Source of the DNA: Girardinichthys multiradiatus
Taxonomy: Eukaryota; Chordata; Actinopteri; Cyprinodontiformes; Goodeidae
Length of the DNA: 64,000 bases
Reading direction: 5' to 3'
Assembly: GCF_021462225.1 (NCBI RefSeq)
Contig: NC_061804.1
Span: 8,979,740-9,043,739, forward strand
Of this stretch, positions 14,721 to 26,950 are shown piece by piece. The notes beneath the pieces are model-generated. The model had not been told where the DNA came from, did no database searches, and worked only from the letters and a program-made list of their open reading frames with translations. Positions within the stretch are counted from its first letter, which is position 1; the number at the start of each line of letters is the position of its first letter. The position numbers and the translations under genes are program-made.

Positions 14721-15063
14721 ATGCTTATACCTTAATTTCCCTTTATGAATGAATACCGGATTCTTTCAATAGTGATTCATCAGTACTTAACTTGTGCATA
14801 TGATCGCATCATCTTATGACACCCTTGGATCCAGTTTGAAGAGTTTGTCTTTTTGTCAGCAAAGAGACATTAGCATGCTGTGCCCCTCCTATCCCGATGA
14901 TCACCGGTGTGGAATAGATCGGACCATTGGAAAGGGGGTACTTTTATACAGCCAGTGGCATCATGGGAAGTCCGATGCATTATGGAAATTCCCCCCCCCC
15001 CCCCCCCCCCAGAAAGGTTTGTGCCGGAGTTTTAATGTTGTTTCCATGGCTGTGGTCCCAACA

Positions 15064-15735
15064 CTCTGGAGTTATATCAGTGGAAACATTCAGCTTTAGG
15101 CTACTAAACAGAGCCCAGCAACACCAGATCATTATTTATTCAAGACCGTGTTGTGTAATAAGATCATCTGACCTTTGTTTCAGAGAGTATAAATCATAAA
15201 TCTCTTGGTGCCTCTTTGTAATAAATGCTAAATCTCTGCAGATCAGTCATTAATCAAGAAATGCAACACTAAAAATATGAGCAGTGGGTAACATGTTACA
15301 AAAAAACACTACTTCTTTGGTATATGAATTAATCAGGTGTTGCGCCTCATTTGATTAAAAAAGGGGAAATAGAGTTTGAAGTTCAAAGTTCAAATAACAG
15401 ACTTTAATCTCAATGTTCATTTTTAAAACTTTGTCTTTTTCATCAGGGAGATTTCCAACATCTGTCCAGAACATTTTATGACCGAGTAAAACAAGGTCAC
15501 AGGAGAATTAAGATAATATGTCGAACCAGGACATCAATTAAATTTACCAGGATCAATTAAAAGTGAAAGAATTAAACTTGCCAAATACTGAGCCTGCATC
15601 ATCTTGTAAAATGTGTCTTATAACTCTTTAAAAGTCTTTACTAATATTTAAAACCTAATTATTTATCAATTATAGAAACAGCGGTCTTATTAGAAAATTT
15701 ACAAAACCCAATTTAATTGGTTTACATAAATTCAC
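15064..15735. other. Intronic spacer, nothing recognised
   Basis: AT-rich intron sequence between the LTR-like element and the next Tc1 relic. No exon, RNA gene or named repeat seen. Confidence 0.5.
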
Positions 15736-17242
15736 CAGTGCCTTCCAAAAGTATTCACACCGCTTTAACTTTTTCACAGTTTGTCTTTTTCCAACCACAA
15801 ACTGTAATAGTTTTTATATGGCAGACCAACACAAACTATAGTATACAATAGAGTATAAAAGTAAAGTAGAAGGAAAATGAAACATGGTTTTCAGAATTTG
15901 GGGGCACATTTGTAATCAGACTCCGTTAAGCTGATACCCCTAAATAAAATCCAGTGGAAACATTTGCCTTCAGGAATCTCCTAATTACTCAGTAGAGTCC
16001 ACCTGTGAGTAATTTAACCTGTTCTGTTTCTGGCATTAGAGGTTTGTTAGAGAACATTAGTGAGCACAGCAGAGAGGTCAGGGAGAAAGTTCTGGTTCAG
16101 TTTAAAACAGGGTTAGGTTCTAGAACAATATCCCAAGCTTTGAATATCTCCAAGAGCCCTGTTCTATCCATCATCTGAACATGGAGAGAAGATGAACCAA
16201 CTACATACTTATCAAGACATGGACGTCCACCTAAACTGACAGGCTGGGCAAGGAGAGCATTATCCTAAAGCTCATAGGGACTTTGGAGGAGCTGCAGAGA
16301 TCCATTTTGTTCAGGTGGGATAATCTGTCTACAGGACAACTGTTAGTTGTGCGCTCCACAAATCTGGTCTTTATGGCAGAGCGGCAGAGAGAAAGCCATA
16401 AGAAGTCATGTTTACAGATTATTTCAAGCTGTATGGGGAGCACAGCAAGCGTGAAAAATGTGCTTTGGTCAAATGAGACTAAAAATGAACTTTCTGGCCT
16501 ACTTACAAAAGTATGTGTGGAAGAAAGCTGACAATGCGCATAAATCTGAGCACACTATCACAGCACTGAAACATGGTAGTGGCAGCATCATGCTGTGGGG
16601 ATGCTTTTCTTCAAGAGAGGCTGGTAAGAGTTGATGGGACGATGGATGGAGCTAAATCCAGGACAATCCTTCGAAGAAAACCTGTTAGATGCTGCAGAAG
16701 ACTTGAAATTGGGGTGGAGGTTCAGCTTCCAGCAGGACAACGACCCTAAATATACAATCAGAGCTACAATGGGATGGGATGGGATTTAGATCAGAGCATA
16801 TCCCTGTGTTAGACTGGCCTAGTCAAAGTCCCGACCTAAATCCAATTTAGAATCTGTGGCAAAACTTTACAATTGACAATCTCCATACAATCTGATTAGC
16901 AAGCTATTTTGCAAAGAGTGGTCCAAATATTTTAGTCTGTAGATGTGTAAATCTCCTAGAGACATGCCCCAAAAGACATGCAGCTGTAACTGCAGCAAAA
17001 GGTGGTTCTATAAATTAACCATTTTCTCAGGGGGGCTGAATATAAATGAAGCTTTTTCAGCTTTTATATGCAAACAATTCAGAAAACAATGTCAGTCTTT
17101 TTCCTTCTATTTTACAGTTGTTCTCTACTTCATGTTGGTCCATCGCATAAAATCCCAATAAAATGTCTTGACGTTTATTGTTGTAACTTGGAAAAATGTG
17201 AAAAGGTTCAAGCCAAATGAGAAGGTTTGCAAGGTACAGCAC
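15736..17242 (+). mobile_element. Tc1-like transposon relic with both ends
   Basis: The left end CAGTGCCTTCCAAAAGTATT and TTTTTCACAGTTTGTC pairs with the right end, whose complement begins GTGCTGTACCTTGCAAA and continues CCTTTTCACATTTTTCC. In between, the + strand shows remnants of a transposase: TGGGCAAGGAGAGCATTAT, SDETKNELS (about 16474), KHGSGSIMLWGCFSS (about 16570) and LDWPSQSPDLNPI (about 16810-16847). The codon for the third catalytic acidic residue is now TAG (16848-16850). Many other stops and shifts are present. Same family as the relic at 53740-54510. Confidence 0.8.
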
Positions 17243-17330
17243 TATGACTGAAAAAATGACTCAAAAAAAGTGAAAAGGCAGCCAGAACCCAAAGATAAAC
17301 TTTCAGAGAAAGACATTCAGAGGTCTTTGA

Positions 17331-17507
<177 letters not shown>

Positions 17508-18195
17508 AGACCTGCATCCTGTCATGAAACCCAATGGCCTCCAGCCCCACCTGGCCGCACCGATTGGATCCTGCTTGCATATCCTCAGCTCTTCTCTCGA
17601 TTTTTCTCACGTTGGGCATCTAACTCCTCTCTTTGGGAATATATTTCCTGTTAACAGGGCTCAAATTATATTTTCCACATCTTGCACATTAAAAACATGA
17701 CTTGCACGGCTGCTGATGTATTCTCGTTTCTAGAGATATTGAGTCAACACAGAGAATGATATGGTTCGTGCTGTTGACTCGTAAGCTTTTCTGCTTTCTT
17801 GCATGATCAGTGAAGTTAAAAGAAGCAAATACTTTCTGTTTGATGAGGCCTTTTACAGCAGCTGAATAAATTTCAACAGACATGAAGCGGGAGAGAAACA
17901 AAACATCCCTGTACAAACCTTGCTATGTGAAATACAGCAGAAATGTAGGCAAGAATGTGACTGAAAAACTAAAAGAGTAGCAAATCGTTCCTAATGTGCT
18001 TCGTATCAAACGAACATTTGCCTATCAGCCTGTTTCTAACATTTAGTGTTGTAAAGACAAACCTGTGTGGGAAGATGTTGCCATTTAATATTATTGATTT
18101 AACATTTTACACAACAGACTGAGCTGCGGTGGTAGTTGCTGAAGAACAGTGTCATTTAAATATTATTGTCCCATCCAAGTTCCTGTTTAAATAAA
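17508..18195 (+). promoter_or_regulatory. doc2b: Putative DOC2B-like 3' UTR with AATAAA signal
   Basis: AT-rich sequence after the stop codon with no other exon signal. The first clear canonical polyadenylation hexamer noticed is AATAAA at 18190-18195 (context TTTAAATAAAGG). The real 3' UTR could be longer; this is inference from position only. Confidence 0.4.
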
Positions 18196-18989
18196 GGAAT
18201 TGCCAATTGGGTTGACTAAAGAATCAAACACATAATTAAAAATTTCACCATCATTGACAACCTGCTTGAATTTCACAACGCATCTTTAATCCAAGCCTTC
18301 GTCTATAGACCTGATAAGTTTTCGAATAATCCAAACAATGTCCAAGCAGGAACAGTTTCCAATCTTTTAGTAAAACAATAAAAAAAAAAGCAGTTCCTTA
18401 CGTTTTGTATTTCAGATTTTGAGGCTACGGAGCTGAAAAGTCCACTTGATACTCATGGATTCACACATTTTCTTCAGAAACATGATCTTGCCATAGTGAC
18501 CTAACATGCTTCCACTCCAGCATCAGATCTTGATTTATGTCATAAAATGTGCTTTTATTTAGCTAAAAAACAATCTGAGGGTCAGAAATCAACAAATCCT
18601 GGCAGGAAGAGCACACAAGTGGATAAAGTTGCTGCCTCTGGCCAGATGACACTGATATGTAAGGGGTTAATATTTTTTTAAAAGGAGGCAGATGTTTTGA
18701 CATCTAATGAACAAGGGTAGCACTTCTACCTGTTTAAGAGAAATGAAGTAGCTTTTGAGCTTAAAGGCCTGTAGGATCAATTGTCGTGACCCAGCAGGTT
18801 GACAGTCAAACAGGAGCAAGATGGAATGCAATTAAAACTAATTAAAAGTGTCTCATTTTGTCTGTGATTAGCCTTAAATGGGACAATACATGATTTTTAG
18901 ACCATTAATGTAAAACAAAGAAACCAACCAAAAGGCAGCTGTGACTTGCCAAAGAGTGTTGATGTTTCATTTGGAACAACCGGCTAAAG
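18196..18989. other. Intergenic, nothing recognised
   Basis: AT-rich sequence downstream of the DOC2B-like gene. No gene or named repeat was identified. Confidence 0.5.
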
Positions 18990-20000
18990 CGTCAATCAAG
19001 AAATTTGTTGTGGCTTTGAGAACTAACAAACCAGAACCATTACCAGGGATTTAGAGCACTCTGTGGAAAGTCCAGTGTGTTTGTAGGTCACCAAAGTAGT
19101 GAATGACAAAAACTGTAGTTCAAAAAATACAATTCTGGGAGCATTCAGATACAATACTTTCTGCTCCAGTTCTGACCAGCATTGTTACTCTGATGTGCAT
19201 GTGTATATGCCAGGACTCCCATTTCTCCCATTTACAACAACTGTATCTCCAGAATACTTAATTAGTGATGTGTGATGTGGTTGTGTAAAACACCAGTGCT
19301 TAGAAGCAGCTGAAGGTCTCACTTCTCCTGTGGATTCTATGGCACTACAGGAACATAACTATCTTCAAGACACCATCTGTCCCATCACTCAATGTTTGTG
19401 AGTCCTTGTACAAATACTGCTCTCACAACATAACGATCAGCCCAAAAGAAAAGTCACTTCAAGCTACTGCTACACATGTGTGGTTGGGAGAATTCAAAAT
19501 ACTGATTTACAATCTGTCCTTTATTTGGCTCAGACACTGAGAAAAAACAAGTTGCAGCCGAAGCTGATTATTGTGGGGGAATTGTTTACCAGTTTATTTA
19601 ATGCCACCATTGCGCGATGTCGGCAGATGTTTTTTACTAAAAGGCTAAGGAAAATTAAAACCAACAATGAAGAGTTCATTTCACATGTGGCATCTTCTGT
19701 CCTCTTCTCTCAACCATATGTTGTTTCTTCCCTTTAATTTAAGATTGTGTTTAAAGTGTTTCATAATCCTAGGGTAAAAGGTGTTTTAATTAAGAGACAA
19801 GCTGTTTTTGGTGGACTAAGAAAACTGTCCTCTTCATTTGTGGACTATAACGAATGTTCTGCACTGAGATTCTTTGGGGAAAGTAGGTGGTTGTTTGTTT
19901 CAACACAACAGTTATGGGATGTCATGCTGCTTTTCAATATGGCACATCATCACTCCATATATGGTCATTTAGATACAGAACTGCCTCCAAATGCCTTCTT
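18990..20000. repeat. Unrecognised dispersed repeat, copy A
   Basis: Shares a long ordered set of words with 62710-63960: CTAACAAACCAG, TTACC.GGGA, AACTGTA.TTCAAAAA, TTCTG..., TTGCTCCAGTTCT-like at 19165 against 62865, AGCATTGTT, then TTTGGCTCAGACACTGAGAA and AAACAAGTTGC near 19525 against 63325, and CATCATCAC..CCATATATGGTC near 19945 against 63850. No terminal repeats or protein frame were found, so class and strand are unknown. Confidence 0.6.
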
Positions 20001-22790
20001 TTTGTCAGAAAAGTATATGATGAAATATACCCATTAGGAAAGCAAAAACCACAGAGACCTTCTGAGATCTTCTGAGATGCACAAAGATGGAAATATCTGC
20101 AATCACCAGGCTCAGAAAATGAAACGCATCCTGAAGCTGTGGTTTGCTGTGTTCAGAGCCTCTAATCAGCAGCAGAGTGACATTCACTGGTTGACCCGCC
20201 TGGTCAAAATCACTTGTCGAAGTCTCGACGCTGCGTGATGGGGCAGCTCCAAAGGAGCTTACAATGTAGTGTTTACACTGTTGAAAATGGCTTTCAACAA
20301 CAATTTGGATGAAAAGGTGACTGCAAGATCGTAAAAGTCATAAGAAGTCCTAAATTAGGCTTTAAAAACTCAAAAGTACACCCAGGTTTTTTATATTATA
20401 TCTGAAAACTATATTTAGTCAAGTCTAAAATGTGTATATTTCTTCATTTGTTCCTATTGTCTTCTTTTTTCTTTTGGTGGCATTGGTTTGTTCTACGATT
20501 TGTAGTTCTGGGTGGGAAAGTGAGTTTCTATGCTGTGAGAAAACTGCAAGCCCCATGATGCAGGGAGGCAATTAACCCAGTCTAAATGAATCTATTCAGA
20601 CATTCAGTGAAACTGGCTTATCGACTGAAATCAACATATTCTTCTTACATTGTTCGCTATCAGCTTCTTTGTCATGGGAGTGCAAATATTTACTGTATTT
20701 TTATATCATCAATAATTTTTTATGAGGTTTACTTTATATTGTAGCCACTAAAATTAGGTAACCTAGGTAAAAAAGAAAAGAAGCAACAATTTAAGCTGAC
20801 AGTTCACTTTACCTAACTGCAATGGTATCTTTTTTCAAAAATCCATTTTAAATGACACAAAAAGAAACAGAAAAGACACAAATAGCTCCATTTAGTTTAG
20901 GCATATGAATGTAAAAACATAATTGTGTGCTGGACACTTTGTCTGCCATTTGCATCAACAATGCAAAAGTTATGCAAAAATACAATTCTAAATCACAAAA
21001 AACTGTCCAGGGAACTCTGGGATAAGTTGGGATGTTAAAGGTCACTAATTTATTTTTCATTATTTATTTAGATCATACATTTAAATTAGAGTGGTCCTAA
21101 AAAGCCTTAAAATGAACCTACTGAAACCCTGGGGGAACCCTGACAGAAAAAATAGAAAGTATTATTAATAATCAAAGCATGCATTATTTACAGTGATCTG
21201 TATATGCAATGATAGAAACAATGACTACAGAATTTGCAAACAGATCAATGCTAAAGTCACTTGAACTGATCAGAAGGGCAGAGTCTTAATGTTTCTGCAG
21301 TCTGTTTACTCCATTATGTATCAGACTCAATGTACATCTATGACCCCTTTTGTTCCCCAGTAAATGCTCTGAGAATGTGCTCCTTAATGCTTAGAGATGA
21401 TCATTTTTGCTTTATTGACCTGCCCAAATGTTTGAACAGAACTTGAATAATTTAGTTTTTAATGATTTACGTTGAGGTTTACCACCTTGCAGCCAAGTGC
21501 CACTCAGCAAAGACTCCAAACTTGGCTCAGTAGGTTGGGATGCATGTCATGTGTTTGTGACTTTATGACTTTAAGTGCAACCTTTTCCGCATGACCACAC
21601 GCTGCCATGCTTCTTGTAAATTTCCACTGCACGTTCGCTGTAAAACAGACAAAGAAATGATCAGAATCCCTGTCAGGCACATCATTTAGCTAACAGCTTC
21701 TGGTTGCTGCAAATGATCGGTCCGGCATTTGTTTTCAGGAGGGTGTCGATACCGTCAGTGTAGCTAAATGTTTTAGTGATCACATCATTTTATCTCACTG
21801 ATTACAGCCAGGCAAAAGCTACGAGCAGCACTGCTGTCCCTTTGTTGAAAGATCTAACCTCCATCCATTTACTTAGATTTTCTTTTTCTTACATCACACC
21901 TTTACAGCAGCTGGCGACTAAAATCTTTGATTCATCTCATCAGGCCTCACGCCTCTGTTTTAAAAGTGTTAACAGCCTTTCCAGTCGCATTGATTTATGG
22001 CCATGAAACCTTGTTGGCATCTCAGTATTCTCCTTGACACGGTGAACCCTCTTGCTCTCTGGTGAATACGTAATGAATACACAGACACGTGGTTTTGGTT
22101 TTGTAACCTGTCTGCCTTTGTGTGCAAGCTCAATATTATGAAACAAAACAAAAAAAAATCCTAAATGCATGCGTATGTTCATGGTTTTGTCATGAGATGA
22201 CTTTGCCTAATGTTTGATACTGTTTTCTGTATAAACAAAGAAAAATATATGACTGTGGATGCTCTACAATTATGCTAAGAGTCGGTCTTTCTTCTGGACA
22301 ACATTTTGTACCTTGGAACACTATCGCATTGCCTGTTTGGCTGCTGTATTGACTATTTGAACGCGTGACTTGATGTGAATTAAAATCCCTCCTTTTGTTT
22401 GTTGTTCTATTTCCTTTTCAATACTCAGGCACTTGTTTGATTTTTTCTGGTTTGTTGAATGTGTGAATATAAATGCATTGTATTAAATTATATTTTAGTC
22501 CTTTGCCAAATGGGAAGCCTTTGTGTCTTTTCTTATTTTTGTTGATAGAGACGTTGTGGTGTTGATCCTTCTTCTGTTTATCCGAGGTTGCGTCATGGAG
22601 GTAGCGGGTCCAGGAGGGAAGCAGACATCGATAACCTCCAGGCCCTTGTGGGGGACCCCGCTCTGTTCCCTGTCCACAGGGTGCCTACACAGTCTGAAAG
22701 AGTAGGGAGTTGATTTCAGTATTTTCAAGGTCTGGATATGTAGGGTAAAAGGAATATGGAAAAATATTTGTATTTCCAGACTGTATTTCC
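20001..22790. other. Intergenic, mostly unassigned
   Basis: No gene recognised. Two short stretches, about 20340-20370 and 21090-21140 (GTGGTCCTAAAAAGCCTTA, GAACCTACTGAAACCCTG), resemble ends of a common teleost dispersed repeat; the region between may be one old element. The 21480-22500 part has balanced composition and could hold conserved non-coding sequence, but nothing specific is visible. Confidence 0.4.
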
Positions 22791-22794
22791 TAAA

Positions 22795-22975
22795 TGTTGT
22801 GTCCTACCTTTCTTCCTTCCTCCCACCTTCCTTCACTCCTTTTTCTATATTTCCTTTCTTGTGTTCTTCCTCCCTTCTTTATATCCTTCATTCCCTCCCT
22901 TCTTTTCTCATGGCTTTGCCTTCCCTCCATTCCTTCCTTGTGTCCCTCTTTACCTCACGTCCTTTTCTCGGTATG
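22795..22975 (+). repeat. Pyrimidine-rich (CCTT-type) low-complexity tract
   Basis: About 180 bp with almost only C and T on the + strand (TTCTTCCTTCCTCCCACCTT and similar). Three overlapping + strand frames of 71 to 78 codons here (Ser/Phe/Pro/Leu-rich) are an effect of the low-complexity sequence, not genes. Confidence 0.85.
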
Positions 22976-23164
22976 TCCAGGTTCCATATTAAAAGTCTGC
23001 AAACTGTAAACAACTCCGCCATAATTTCATAGTGAACTTTAGTATTTTAAAATAAACATAAAGGACTGAGAACTCTAGAAAGATAAGTCTGGGAAAACAA
23101 AAACTTTTCCATGAAAATCATGTAGGATAGAAAGCCAGAGACTATATGCCAAGTGTTCATGGTG

Positions 23165-23372
23165 TGCAGGGATCAGCATCTCAAGAAGTCCAAGGAAGGA
23201 ACAGTAGTGAAGCACCAACGATGGGCATGTGAGCATCACAACTGGACCACTGGGCAATGGAAGAAGGAGGCCTGGTTTGAGAGATCGCCTTTTCTGCTAC
23301 GTCACATGGATGGCCAGGTGCGTGTGCAGCAAGGGCACCACCTGCTGGAGGGGTGTTGTTGCAAGACCTTTT
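23165..23372 (+). mobile_element. Tc1/mariner transposase fragment
   Basis: The + strand encodes HNWTTGQWKKEAWFERSPFL then LRHMDGQVRVQQG. This matches the segment around the first catalytic Asp of a Tc1-like transposase (pattern W-T-x-x-Q-W-x-x-V-x-x-S-D-E-S-R-F), but the SDES motif is degraded to FERS, so the catalytic Asp is lost. Only about 70 codons remain; no terminal repeats. Confidence 0.65.
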
Positions 23373-25694
23373 AAAATGAAAACAAACAATAGCAATAAGT
23401 TGCAGTCCTGATTGATGCCCTATTTAATGTTTTTAAACAAAAGTGAACAGCCCCAATCACCCTATTGTTTCTACTTATTTGATTGACCTGGCCCTGAACC
23501 TGAACTGGAACTGCGGCTGAGGGTGATGCTAACCTTTCTAGCGCTTTCCTTCATTTGCGTTTGAGCTAAATGATGTTAGCATTATGCTCCTTGATAGCTG
23601 AAGTCAGCATGTGGTTTGTAGCGGCTGAATGTAACACTTTGAACCAGATGCTAACTTCACTCATTTGTGAACAGCGCATTGTCAGCATTTCCTCTGTGAA
23701 GAGGGCAAGGTGAACCACTTTCCTTTGAGATAATAAATCAGTATTTTTATGTTTGTTCATTCGTTAATAAAATAGTTAATTAATATCTACTTACTCCAAA
23801 TTAGACCCTTTATTATATTTTGTGTCTTTTTCATGTTAAAACAGTAAAGGATTTTATTTTACCTGGTTATTTGTTTTAAGTGTCCGTTTAGTTTTTCTGT
23901 CAGTTAGTGTTAATTTTCTCATTTGCTCGCTGCATAATAAGACACACTGGAACTGGTTTGAGAAACACTGGAAGAGATCAGTTATCTTACCAAATGTATT
24001 TTACAAAACAATTTAATATTTATTAACTAATTCCTTACTGTTACTAGGGCAACAATGTTTTTCACCCCACTTAAATATTCTCAAGTAAACAGATTGAATA
24101 ATGCCTACCTAATCACCATAGGTGAGGGTTGTTAGACAAACAAAGCAGTAAACAGAGTTTCACTTTTTGGCTTTGCTCTTTCTTCCCTACAACCAACCGT
24201 AGATCACTGATTACTGCAGGTCAAGCTCTGATCCTCCCAAGTTTCTCCTGCTCCATCCTGCTGTCATTTGTGAAGAAGACACAAAACACACCTTAACTCC
24301 CATGCTTAAAGGCAGAGTTGCACCCGAGCCTAGAGGCAACATTAGACATTTTTGGGAACCATTTTAGGAACCATGGTCTTGGGACTGGCAGGAGCCGACT
24401 TTCATCCTGGCTGTAAACCTCTCCACTGTGCACCTAAATGGACTTTTAATTGGAGGAAACAGTTTTCTAAAAATGTTAGCGTTTAGCAGCTAAAATCCAT
24501 AAACCATGACAATTCAAAATGGCACAAAGCAAACAAACTGCTTCAGAAAGTGTAATATTTAGAATAACTCAACATTAACTGAACAAGTAAAACAAAATTA
24601 TTAGAGATAACACAACATTTAATAAAATCACAAAAAATAACCATAGTTCACAAAATCTTTTTATGTAAAATGGGACAAAATCCCCACAGAAAATGTAATA
24701 AATCACTAAAGGAAGCAAACAGAAGGCATTTATTTTTTGAATTCTTGTTTGGGGTTTTATTTTTGCTAACTGCATTGCATAAATGTGTCTACAAGGTAGA
24801 CAGAGGTGTCGGATATGGTTTAACTTCTGCGGTTTGTCAGGCTCCATGCAAATTGAGCATGCAAACGGCAGGTGGTTCCTGCAGCCTCGTGGATGCTGGT
24901 GTTGTGTGTTTGAACTGGAGACCAATAGGAGCTGCTTCCCTGCTACACTCTGTGTTAATAACAGATCAGCTCATCACGCAAGGCTTTACCTGAAACTAAA
25001 CAGCTCGGAGAAGCACAACAAAGTAACAGTTTCTTCTCGTGACGAGCTCTTTATACATACGCAGAAAACAATACAGGAGAGCTGTTCTGAACTGACACCG
25101 CTAATAACCGGGCTTATAATGTATGAGTTGTGATGTGTGTCCGGTCCCATAAAAAGTTACAAAGTTGCACATTTTAGCAAGATATGTCACGTTTTTTTAA
25201 CGTCAGCCTTGCAGACTATAAATTTTCACCATACTTTTCTCCCAAATCTCATTCAAACTAACACAAACGAGACAGAATGTTCTTACAACCAAAGTTATTT
25301 GTTCTTATTTTAATGTGTGTTAATAGTTTGTAGTTATGTATAGCACCTTGCTCCAGCTGTGGTGGTTTTACAAATAAAGTTAGTATGGTATGGGTAACTT
25401 AAATTAGTATATTTGGATTATGACACTGTAGTCATAAGAAATTGAAACTGTTGCAACAGTATCAACAATCTTGGCTTTTTCTTACAAAGACAGCATGAGA
25501 TTCTGTGGTTATTATAACTTTAACCAATACCCCTTAGTTTCACAGCAATAAAAAATAACATCAAAACAAAACTGTATAAATATAGTCCAAATAATTTTAT
25601 TTACAGTGCCCACCACACCTTTTGCATTTAAATAAATGTATCCTATATTGCAGGGAAATAAAAAAATTTAAAATTGAAAGTTGAACTATTTATG
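23373..25694. other. Intergenic, nothing recognised
   Basis: No homology, exon signal pairs or named repeats seen. Overlapping frames of about 110 codons on both strands at 24575-25133 have no domain features and no splice context; they are taken as chance frames. Confidence 0.45.
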
Positions 25695-26359
25695 GTCCAG
25701 CTTTTCACTCTGTACACCTCAGACTTCCAGTACAAGACAGACTCCTGTCATCTGCAGAAATACTCGGATGATTCTGCAGTCGTGGGGTGGATCAGAGATG
25801 GACAAGAAGCTGAGTACAGGAAGGTGGTGGACCGCTTTGTGGCATGGTGTGGAAACAATCATCTCATTTTGAACGTGACTAAAACAAAGGAGATGATTGT
25901 AGATTTTAAGAGAAACAGGAATAAGTCAAAAACTATTTCCATCATGGGAGAAGAAGTGGAAGTGGTGGAGGAGTATAAATACCTCGGTGTTCATCTGGAC
26001 AACAGACTAGAGTGGAGATGCAACTGTGAAGCCATCTACAAGAAGGGACAGAGCAGACTGTACTTCTTGAGGAAGCTTAGGTCCTTTGGTGTTTGCAGCA
26101 AGATGCTGCATATCTTCTATAAGTCTGTTGTGGAGAGTGTGATCTCTTCTGCCATCATCTGCTGGGGAAGCAGCATCAGAGCCACGGACTTAAAAAAGCT
26201 CAACAAGCTGATAAAGAAGGCTGGCTCTGTTCTGGGGACTCCTCTGGAACCTCTGGAGATCATTGTGGAAAGAAGGATTCTTCATAAAATGAAGAACATT
26301 ATGGAGAACCCTGAGCATCCTCTTCATGAGACTGTTGTACAACAACCGAGTGTCGTCAG
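25674..26359 (+). pseudogene. Reverse transcriptase fragment of the Rex1-like LINE
   Basis: Open frame of about 225 codons up to the hAT-like insertion, where it runs into non-homologous sequence and stops at 26373-26375. It holds motif C (YSDD) and the thumb and C-terminal region, but not motifs A and B, so it cannot be an active enzyme. The first dozen or so codons precede the recognisable LINE part and are likely flanking DNA. Best read as the coding remnant of the truncated LINE. Confidence 0.75.
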
Positions 26360-26880
26360 TAGGGCTGGGCGATAAACCGAAAATTTACCGACACAGAAAT
26401 TTACGACAATAACCGACGTCATTTTGTAACTTCTGTATTTTAAAAAATGAAAAGAAAAGTCCTTTTTGTCAGCTATGCTCATGTCCCTTTAAGATGCTAC
26501 ACTACGTGTACAGTCTGCACTCCACCCCATTGAGTCTGTGACAAGAAGTGAAAAAATAGGTGATGTTGAACAGAAGACTGCAGCGACAAGGTTTGGCTCG
26601 GGGATTGGTGGGGTGGGGCTGGTCCGGCTGGTTGTGGTTAGGTTAGTGTTACCATTCATTTATCGTTACCGAGGTGAACTGCTCAATATATAACAATATT
26701 CCTTTTAGGCCATATCGCCCAGCCCTAGTTTTCAGTCAGAGGCTTCTTCAGATCTGCTGAAAGACGGAGCGCTACAGGAGATCCTTCCTGCCCACAGCAA
26801 TCAGCATCTACAATGTCTCTTTGAGGAAACCTGGATGATATAAGCTACAACAACATTTAATTTCCCTTTGGGATTAATAA
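25695..26880 (+). mobile_element. 5'-truncated Rex1/CR1-like LINE, interrupted by a MITE
   Basis: Encodes the C-terminal part of a non-LTR reverse transcriptase from within the palm domain onward: FTLYTSDFQYKTDSCHLQKY then SDDSAVVGWI (catalytic motif C as YSDD), LNVTKTKEMIVDF, EYKYLGVHLDNRLEW, GQSRLYFLRKLRSFGVCSKM and CWGSSIRATDLKKLNKLIKK. The frame is open to the MITE at 26360. After the MITE the LINE continues (GGCTTCTTCAGATCTGCTGA) and ends with TTTAATTTCCCTTTGGGATT and AATAAAGTATC. The 5' half (endonuclease, fingers) is missing, as usual for truncated LINE copies. Family name Rex1 is from recall; CR1/L2-group LINE is certain in kind. Confidence 0.85.
26360..26727 (+). mobile_element. hAT-like MITE (368 bp) with 8-bp target duplication
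   Basis: Ends are inverted: TAGGGCTGGGCGATAA at the left and ATCGCCCAGCCCTA at the right. Flanks GTCGTCAG (26352-26359) and GTTTTCAG (26728-26735) agree at six of eight positions, consistent with an aged 8-bp duplication, the hAT signature. Joining the flanks restores continuous LINE sequence. No transposase frame. A second, truncated and inverted copy is at 54510-54676. Confidence 0.85.
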
Positions 26881-26883
26881 AGT

Positions 26884-26950
26884 ATCAGAATCAGCTTTAT
26901 TGCCAAATTCGTACAGACAAACAAGGAATTTGACTCCGGTACACTTTGCT
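26884..26950 (+). repeat. Dispersed AATCAG/GCTTTATTGCCAA repeat fragment
   Basis: TCAGAATCAGCTTTATTGCC and ACAAACAAGGAATTTGACTC follow the LINE tail directly. The same words occur at 1530-1580. It is a very frequent teleost repeat, probably the 5' or 3' part of a LINE family. Confidence 0.65.

Larger units (their letters stand above)
11808..15063 (-). mobile_element. Probable solo LTR-like element carrying a nested Tc1
   Basis: The ends form short inverted repeats: TGTTGGG at 11808 and CCCAACA ending at 15063. Removing the nested Tc1 (11917-13483 plus one TA copy) leaves about 1.69 kb without a coding frame. Near the right end a TATA-like box on the minus strand (TGTATAAAAG, 14941-14950) fits a promoter reading left. 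The interior has a CpG-richer block (14470-14720), a poly-C run of 20 at 14991-15010, and AT-rich sequence at 13490-14400. Long LTRs of this general look occur in fish endogenous retroelements, but the class cannot be assigned. Matching target-site duplications are not visible, so an LTR identity is inference. Confidence 0.4.

Noticed and set aside
22756..23032. Three overlapping + strand frames rich in Ser, Pro, Phe and Leu
   Set aside because: They result from the C/T low-complexity tract; no start context, domain or splice support.
24575..25133. Opposed frames of about 110 codons on both strands
   Set aside because: No motifs, no splice sites in suitable positions, and frames on both strands are equally open, as expected by chance in AT-rich DNA.
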